DNA from: Botryosphaeria dothidea
Lineage: Eukaryota > Ascomycota > Dothideomycetes > Botryosphaeriales > Botryosphaeriaceae
Direction: 5' to 3'
Length of the DNA: 64,000 bases
Assembly: GCA_011503125.2 (NCBI GenBank)
Contig: WWBZ02000082.1
Location: 2,914,001 to 2,978,000, forward strand
Shown here: piece after piece, positions 58,575 to 64,000 of the stretch
Position numbering within the stretch: the stretch's first letter is position 1
Layout: every line of letters starts with the position of its first letter
Program-made: the position numbers and the translations under genes
The notes under the pieces: generated by a model
Databases searched by the model: none
The model's input: only the letters and a program-made list of their open reading frames with translations
What the model was told of the DNA's origin: nothing

Positions 58575-59295
58575 GTCAAAGCGACAGGTGAGTGGAAGTT
58601 GGACTGGAAGTGAAACGGCGAAGTGGGTGGAAAAGCGCCGAAAGGTTGGAGGGTTGTGGGTTTGATGATGTAGTTGGCCTATGTGCTTGTGGAGTGCGGA
58701 AGAGGAACAACGTCGGTGAAATGCTCAGGACTCAGCCCTCCATGGCGATGCGCCGGCTTGTGGCTCGGCGGTGTCTTATAGCAGAGCAGGATAGATGATG
58801 ATGTTTGGCTGAACGGGGCAGGCTGCAGGATCTCAGGTGGCTCCGGCGCAGGCAGACGGGTACATGAGACGACCACGTCAGGACCCGTGCGCTTGGCAGA
58901 AGAAATGAGAGAGCGGGCTTCCGGAGCACTCGACTGCGTGAGGTCTTACAGCAGTGGTACGACAGAGCTCCTCGGAGCGGTGGTGGACTGGGGCGGCAGG
59001 GGTGCGATTGGGTATCATGTCTTAAGCTCAAGTGGATGCACGAGTGGAGGAATGGGACCAAAGCAGCTCCCGAGGCGGCGGGTGAGGCGGTAGGATCACA
59101 ACGTCAAGCGCGCCCAAGGGAGTGGAAGAAGGAAGTAACGCGGCACAGAAACGATGCGAGCGCAGCAAAAGAACTGCCAGTCCGGGAAGGGCGGGCCTTT
59201 TCGGGGAATGTCGCCAGGAGCCGGGTGTGCGACGGTAGGGCTGAGCTTGAGCGGGCGCGCGAGTGCCGGGCGTGGGAGACCGGGAGACGAGAGAC

Positions 59296-59330
59296 GGAAG
59301 GAAGGAAGGAAGGAAGGAAGAAAGGAAGGG
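59296..59330. repeat. GGAA microsatellite
   Basis: About eight GGAA units with one interruption (GAAAGGAAGG). Confidence 0.85.
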
Positions 59331-60072
59331 GCAGCGCGGCGAAGCAGACGCTGGCAGAAAAAGGAAAAAAAGGAAAGAGGAGCGGGAGTCGCGCTCACCT
59401 TCATGGCTGGCTGTGGGTTATAAAAGCTGGCGGCGCTCTTGCCTCAGGGCTTGCTTGGTCGGAGACTGGTGCCCAAGCACAGACGCCTCCCTTGCGGCCG
59501 CGTCGATGCGGCGCGCGGCGGTGGGAACGGGTCCGCTGAGGCCTGAGCCTGAACCTGGAGCGCTGGCTGACGTCGGGGCGGTGGACAGCTTTGGCGGCGG
59601 CGGCGGGTGGTCGGGGCGGGCGGTGCGGAAGGTCGAAAACTGCTTGGATGGGATGCGTCTCTCGCGGAGGCTATCCAGCAGCAGGCCGCAAGTTGCGATG
59701 CCAGCTCACAGGCCGGGTGCGGTGCGGGCAGGGGTGCTGATAGCGCGCGCGAGCCTACAGGCGATCGGTGGTGGGAGCAACGATGACGCTGCGCTACGCG
59801 TGTGCGTGCCTGAGCCTGGGGTCCTGAGCCTGCTTGGCCGTCGAGTGTGGCTGGAGCGGAGGAATGTGGAGATGGGAGGTGTGTTTTCGGCTGGCGCGGG
59901 AGGCCGATCAGACGGGCCTTCCGGAGCAAGGAAGAGGCAGCGGCGTGGTAGGGCGTGCGACCAAGCCCAGAAGACGCCGCTTGCGAGCGCTCTTCTCGAC
60001 CTCGCGTCTCTCTCCTCCACGCCCTCGCACGCCCAAGCCTCGTGTCACACCGGCCAGCCCTGCGCGCTGCAT

Positions 60073-60104
60073 CCTCAGCCCTCAGCCCTCAGCCCTCAGC
60101 CCTC
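60073..60104. repeat. CCTCAGC heptamer tandem repeat
   Basis: Four full copies of CCTCAGC and a fifth altered one (CCTCGGC). Confidence 0.85.
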
Positions 60105-60878
60105 GGCCTTCAAGCCCAGAGGCCCAGCCCGTCCGCATTCCCCGTCTCGCCCTAAAGTAAGGAACCGCCCGCCCAACCCTGTCGTGGCAGCGAGAGCGGT
60201 GAAAGCATAATCTCACGTCCATGTGCCCACGCGACGACTTGTCCACTTGGGCTGTTCCACACATGAGGCCAATGATTCAAGAGAGACTGCCGGACACCTT
60301 AATGCGTCTCAAGCTTCGTTAATGCACCCTCCGCTGCCTTCCGCCAGCCCTCGCCGCGGATCCCGGCCCGCCGTGCTCTCATATCACATTTACGCCGACG
60401 TCGAGCCTCTCACCAATGGTTTTTTTTCGCATCTCGACCACAGGGGAGCCTGCAGCAGTTACATGCCGCAAAGTTCCCACTCTGCCCGCGACTGACTGCT
60501 CAGCTCGCACATGAAACGCAACCTCGATAGCTAGTCGTTACCATCGTCACAGCCGCATCCGTCCTTGCTCCCGTCCTTCCGTTCCCGTCCTTTGATACGA
60601 AAACCTGATCAAAAGCCACCCGCCCGAAAAACACCCTACCAGTCGCCTCACTCATCGCTAGAACAAGATCTGCACCCCGCCCAGTGACGCCGAGCCTGCC
60701 CCGTTTGGAAAGTCGAAAGTAACACGAATAGCAGACGCCTTAAAATCAGACCAGCAAGTACCTCGGCCTCCCTGCCCATAACTCATCTCCAACCAGAGGG
60801 CTTGCCGTCTCCTTGTGACTCCTCTCCTAAGAATCTGCCCACTCCTTGTAACGCATCTCGTCGTGGGGCTCCGATCCC

Positions 60879-62841
60879 TTACCTGCTGCGGATCTCAGCG
60901 CCCATCACTGCCGCGCTCATCAGGCCAAGACCGCCCACGAGTGACAAGCCCCATGCCAACGCCGCTGCCTCTGCATCTTCAGTCATGGTGTCATCATGCT
61001 CCTCTTCGTGCTCCAGGTCGGCGACCTCCGCCTCTACGGTGGGCGACGGGGTGTACGCGGCGTCGTCAGCGTCCGAGCCATCTGTGACGGTCCTTCTGCG
61101 CAAGCTGCGCCTTGTCGACGGGGACGAACCTTCCTTTTGCGTAGAGTTTGCGTTCCTCTTTGACCTTCCGCGACGCCTTGTGGACGGAGAACCTTGAGAC
61201 TCTGTAGGGCTTGCGGGCGTCTCTTCCTGTTAGATTCGGTCTCCGGGCTGAATGCAACATTTTTTTGAAGTATCCTCCTTCCCGATTTGGGGGAATATGC
61301 TGCCAAACATGTCCTTGACGTCAAGACCTCGAGCGGCGGCCCAAATGCAGAGGCTGAAGCCCGAAAGGAGCACATCCCAGCCAATGACGCTAATGATGGG
61401 ATCGTCGCTGATGGCGCCTAGGATCTTACCAGATGCGGAAGTGAGCTTGGACCACAGTGTCCTCTCGTACCAGGGGTGTGTGGACCAGACGAAATTGTAG
61501 CGTCTATGATAAGTAGGACCCGAGTTCAGAAGCACCCCCCAGAAGGTACTCCTCAAGTAAAAGCAGTTGACACGATGCTGAGGGGCATTGTAGACCTTAG
61601 TCTCGGCATGATGTGCAGCATGCACGTCTTTGTGCTGCTTTCCAAACCTCTTGGGCAAAAACTGTAAAGTAGGTTCAGCAGAGCTCGGATACTAACTTCA
61701 TAAGGGAAAAGAGAGTTGACGCCAGGCATAGTGACTCGAGCGTACAAACAACCAGCGGCAAGGATTTTCCTATGCCCATACAAGGTTGACTTGCCGGGGA
61801 ATTAAAGTATCCATCCGGATACAAGTGTTTCAAGAAAGCAGTACCATGTAAATCCAGACGAACACTTCAATTTCTCATAGCAGCATCATGTTGTATTGAC
61901 TTCGGAATCACCACGCACACCGTGGCATCGATAAATTGAGGCAGTCGACTGCGCAGACGACGGAGTTACCATGCCTGACGCTCGATAAAAACTGCTTACC
62001 TTGATCCCTGTTGCCAAGAATAGAGTACTCAAACGAGAACCAGTGTCCGCAATCCATCCAGCGTCGTTGGAAGTAAGGCCCGGTAGGAATCCAGTGGATA
62101 GCGAAGCAATCCCGACGGGGACCAGGTACACGTGTACATGAGGCGTCCACCTTGCGCCGTGCTGTGTCGCTGTAGCCGGGTAGGGGGTGATGGTGAGAAT
62201 CACGAAGAAAAGGCTTTGGGCCAGACTCAGGCTCGAGAGCTCGGCGAGGCCCCAGAGAGCAGCGATTGCCCAGCTCGGAATGTCGCGTCGGCGGCCTGCG
62301 ACATGATCGTCAGCAGGGTATCTCGCATATTTGAAATGGTACACCCTGATTACGCACCTTCGATTCCGACAAAAGCACTGAAGGCAAGGCGAGCAATCAG
62401 AAGTTGCTGCGTCCACCACACAGCCCTGCTCGAGCCGAGTGCCGCGCGCTTGAATTCATCAGGGGGATTGACGTCCTGCCACCATCTTCCCAGCTGCCAG
62501 TCTAGATCTCCGGTGCCCGCATACCAGCCGTCCCAGAGGGCACCTGGCGTTGGTTCGCCTTGCTCGTTTGCCCAAGCTTCGTAGGAGGACAGCAGCGCAT
62601 AGCCCCAGTGGTAGAGTAAGATCAGGACGCTAGCGATGGCGAGAGAACCGTAGGTGGTGACATTCTTCTTGCGCTGCTCTTCGCGGGCACGCGTCTTTTG
62701 CGCCGGGGGCAAAGTGCGCACAGCTTTGCTGATATACTTGAGGACGGTGACTAGACAGAGATCGACAAGCACAGCCGCAGAGATGAGATGAAACAGAGGG
62801 TCGCGATTCGAGTTAAATACGTCCGCTTCCACGGGTGCCAT
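60879..62841 (-). CDS. fungal multipass membrane protein, gene model uncertain in the middle
   Basis: The first two exons are firm: 62841-62358 and 62295-62000, joined at FSAFVGIEGRRRDIPSWAIA. They hold membrane helices LFHLISAAVLVDLCLVTVL, SLAIASVLILLYHWGYALL and SLAQSLFFVILTITPY, and a VYLVPVGIASLSTGFLPGL segment. Downstream, the same reading continues with MPGVNSLFPYE and YNFVWSTHPWYERTLWSKLT, then IISVIGWDVLLSGFSLCIWA. A Ser/Arg-rich tail EETPASPTESQGSPSTRRRG leads to a last helix AWGLSLVGGLGLMSAAVMGA and stop at 60881-60879. A TAA at about 61231 is in frame unless a 93-nt intron (61319-61227, donor GTCAAG) is removed. A 35-nt intron at 61696-61662 has good signals but is very short. I know no function for this family. 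Confidence 0.65.
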
Positions 62842-63242
62842 GGCGGTGGGTGCGCGGTCGTCGCGATGAAAGTGGAGCGGGCGAGTCGTTTGCGATGACG
62901 CAATTGGGTGTTGAAACGCGATATCTTCAGCAGTCGGGCGCGCAGTGCTGTAGAGTGCTGGAGAAGGTAAGATGTTTTGGTTGAGTGCGTGCCAGTGCCT
63001 GGCGTTGGCAGACCAAGAGACCTTGGACGTGTTGGCTGCTGTCTCAAGCAGGCTAGCTGACCACAACTGCGGCGGCGGGGCGGCTCGCGCGACTGGGGGG
63101 CCTGGCCCCTTTGATTCGTCGGGCGGCTGCGCTTTAACCACATCATCACTCCAAAAGCTCCAGCAACGCACGCGCGTCCACTTTTGCACTTCTGTCAACT
63201 CGCTCTGTCGCCGCACCAGCTGCGCGACGAAAACTCTCCAAC
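62842..63242. promoter_or_regulatory. bidirectional promoter, membrane protein (-) and Arl3 (+)
   Basis: The two start codons are 401 bp apart and point away from each other. No specific motif is claimed. Shared control is inferred from the spacing. Confidence 0.5.
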
Positions 63243-63968
63243 ATGTACCACTTAATGAAGGGATTATACCTCTACGCGACTAGCAAAGAAGGTATTGCCG
63301 CCCCTATCTGCACCGCAATTCCCCGCGATCGGGCGAACTCACAAGGCTCAAACCCCACAGAATACTCCATCCTCCTCCTCGGCCTCGACAACGCGGGCAA
63401 GACCACCCTCCTCGAGCAGATCAAGGCCATACACTCGAACAATCTCCACCCGAAACTCAAGACCGTCCCCACCGTCGGCCAGAATGTCTCGACCATCACG
63501 CTACCGGACATGTACCTCAAGATCTGGGACGTCGGTGGCCAACACTCGCTGCGCGGCCTCTGGCAAAGCTACTACGCCTCCTGCCACGCCATCGTCTTCG
63601 TGATAGACAGCACAGACATTGGCGACGCGGATTTGGAGAACCTGGCGAATGGAAGGGACGACGACACGGACGGCCGCCTGCAAGAATGCCGCATGGTGTT
63701 GGAGGACGTGCTGCAGCACGAGGAAACCGAAGGCGTCCCTCTGTTGGTGTTGGCGAACAAGCAGGACCGCGAGGACTGCGTGGAAACGGTACGGATCAAG
63801 GAGGGCCTGGTGCGCAAGGTCTTTGAGGGCGAGAAGGGAGGGAGCGTCAGAGACAGCCGCGTTCTGCCTTGCAGCGCGCTGACGGGCACTGGCGTCAAAG
63901 AGGCCGTCGACTGGTTGTGTAGCAGGGTCAAATGGAACAAGGAGGGGCGGCCGCCTGTTATGCGGTGA
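63243..63968 (+). CDS. arl3: Arl3/ARFRP1-type small GTPase (218 aa)
   Basis: Acts at the trans-Golgi: recruits Arl1 and golgins after membrane binding through Sys1. Two exons, 63243-63291 and 63361-63968; the 69-nt intron (GTATTG...CACAG) restores MYHLMKGLYLYATSKEEYSI. The start MYHLMKGLY lacks the Gly2 of true ARFs and fits the N-acetylated start of yeast Arl3 and ARFRP1. All G motifs are present: LGLDNAGKTTLLEQ, switch I PTVGQNVSTI, WDVGGQHSLRGLWQSYY, VLANKQDRED and CSALTG. There is an extra acidic/Gly insertion (GRDDDTDGR) before alpha-3, longer than in yeast. The stop is at 63966-63968. The neighbour on the left shares its promoter region. Confidence 0.93.
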   Translation: MYHLMKGLYLYATSKEGIAAPICTAIPRDRANSQGSNPTEYSILLLGLDNAGKTTLLEQIKAIHSNNLHPKLKTVPTVGQNVSTITLPDMYLKIWDVGGQHSLRGLWQSYYASCHAIVFVIDSTDIGDADLENLANGRDDDTDGRLQECRMVLEDVLQHEETEGVPLLVLANKQDREDCVETVRIKEGLVRKVFEGEKGGSVRDSRVLPCSALTGTGVKEAVDWLCSRVKWNKEGRPPVMR

Positions 63969-64000
63969 TACCGGTTTATCCTTGTGGAGGTGACTCTAGG

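Larger units (their letters stand above)
58575..60878. other. intergenic 2.3 kb, simple repeats, no supported gene
   Basis: Upstream region of GTR2 and downstream region of the membrane protein. GC-rich with GGAA and CCTCAGC repeats, and large overlapping frames that I reject. Confidence 0.5.

Overview
The window is nuclear DNA of a filamentous ascomycete (Pezizomycotina; a dothideomycete would fit, but the class cannot be fixed from sequence alone). Genes carry short introns of about 50-110 nt with GT...AG ends and CTRAC-like branch points. The proteins include fungal types: an EBP-type sterol isomerase, a Bni4-like PP1-binding protein, a BTB protein with a long disordered N-terminus, and a fungal OSGIN-like flavoprotein. 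Gene density is low, about 17 supported protein genes in 64 kb, with long gene-free stretches at 26.5-31.2, 40.2-47.3 and 49.7-52.5 kb. Many open frames in these GC-rich stretches look like chance.

Layout. 0.3-1.8 kb: secreted GH27 alpha-galactosidase broken by about eight single-base indels. 4.4-6.2 kb: P-loop/sulfotransferase-like protein. 6.6-7.1 kb: two tandem tRNA-Arg genes (UCU, then CCU). 8.7-11.2 kb (-): BTB-domain protein. 12.3-13.2 kb (-): glutathione S-transferase. 13.7-14.2 kb: small complex I B15/NDUFB4-like subunit. 15.1-16.8 kb: OSGIN-like FAD protein. 18.0-19.2 kb: EBP sterol delta8-delta7 isomerase. 20.5-26.5 kb: giant DH/PH-type protein. 31.2-33.4 kb: CBM48 protein. 34.6-36.3 kb: VHS-GAT protein. 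37.2-37.7 kb (-): doubtful hypothetical. 38.7-40.2 kb: single-pass membrane protein with a long charged helix. 47.3-49.7 kb: Bni4-like protein. 52.5-53.2 kb: ribosomal protein eS25. 54.8-55.9 kb (-): MAPR/cytochrome b5-like protein. 57.2-58.6 kb (-): Gtr2/RagC with two frameshifts. 60.9-62.8 kb (-): multipass membrane protein. 63.2-64.0 kb: Arl3/ARFRP1 GTPase, head to head with the previous gene.

The most unusual feature is the tRNA pair. Each gene has the usual anticodon-loop intron after nucleotide 37. Each also has a second intron exactly between T-loop nucleotides 57 and 58. These second introns (51 and 55 nt) have every mark of a spliceosomal intron: GTGAGT or GTACGT at the 5' end, CTGAC or CTAAC as branch site, and CAG or TAG at the 3' end. 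Removing them restores a perfect T arm and an exact B-box consensus. In the DNA, the B box that recruits TFIIIC is split in two. I know of no precedent, but I could not search.

The frameshifts in the GH27 gene and in the normally conserved GTR2 gene are all single-base events in otherwise well-conserved frames. Sequencing error is therefore a serious alternative to gene decay. The genes do not form an obvious pathway cluster; most are housekeeping genes (translation, complex I, sterol synthesis, TORC1 signalling, Golgi traffic).
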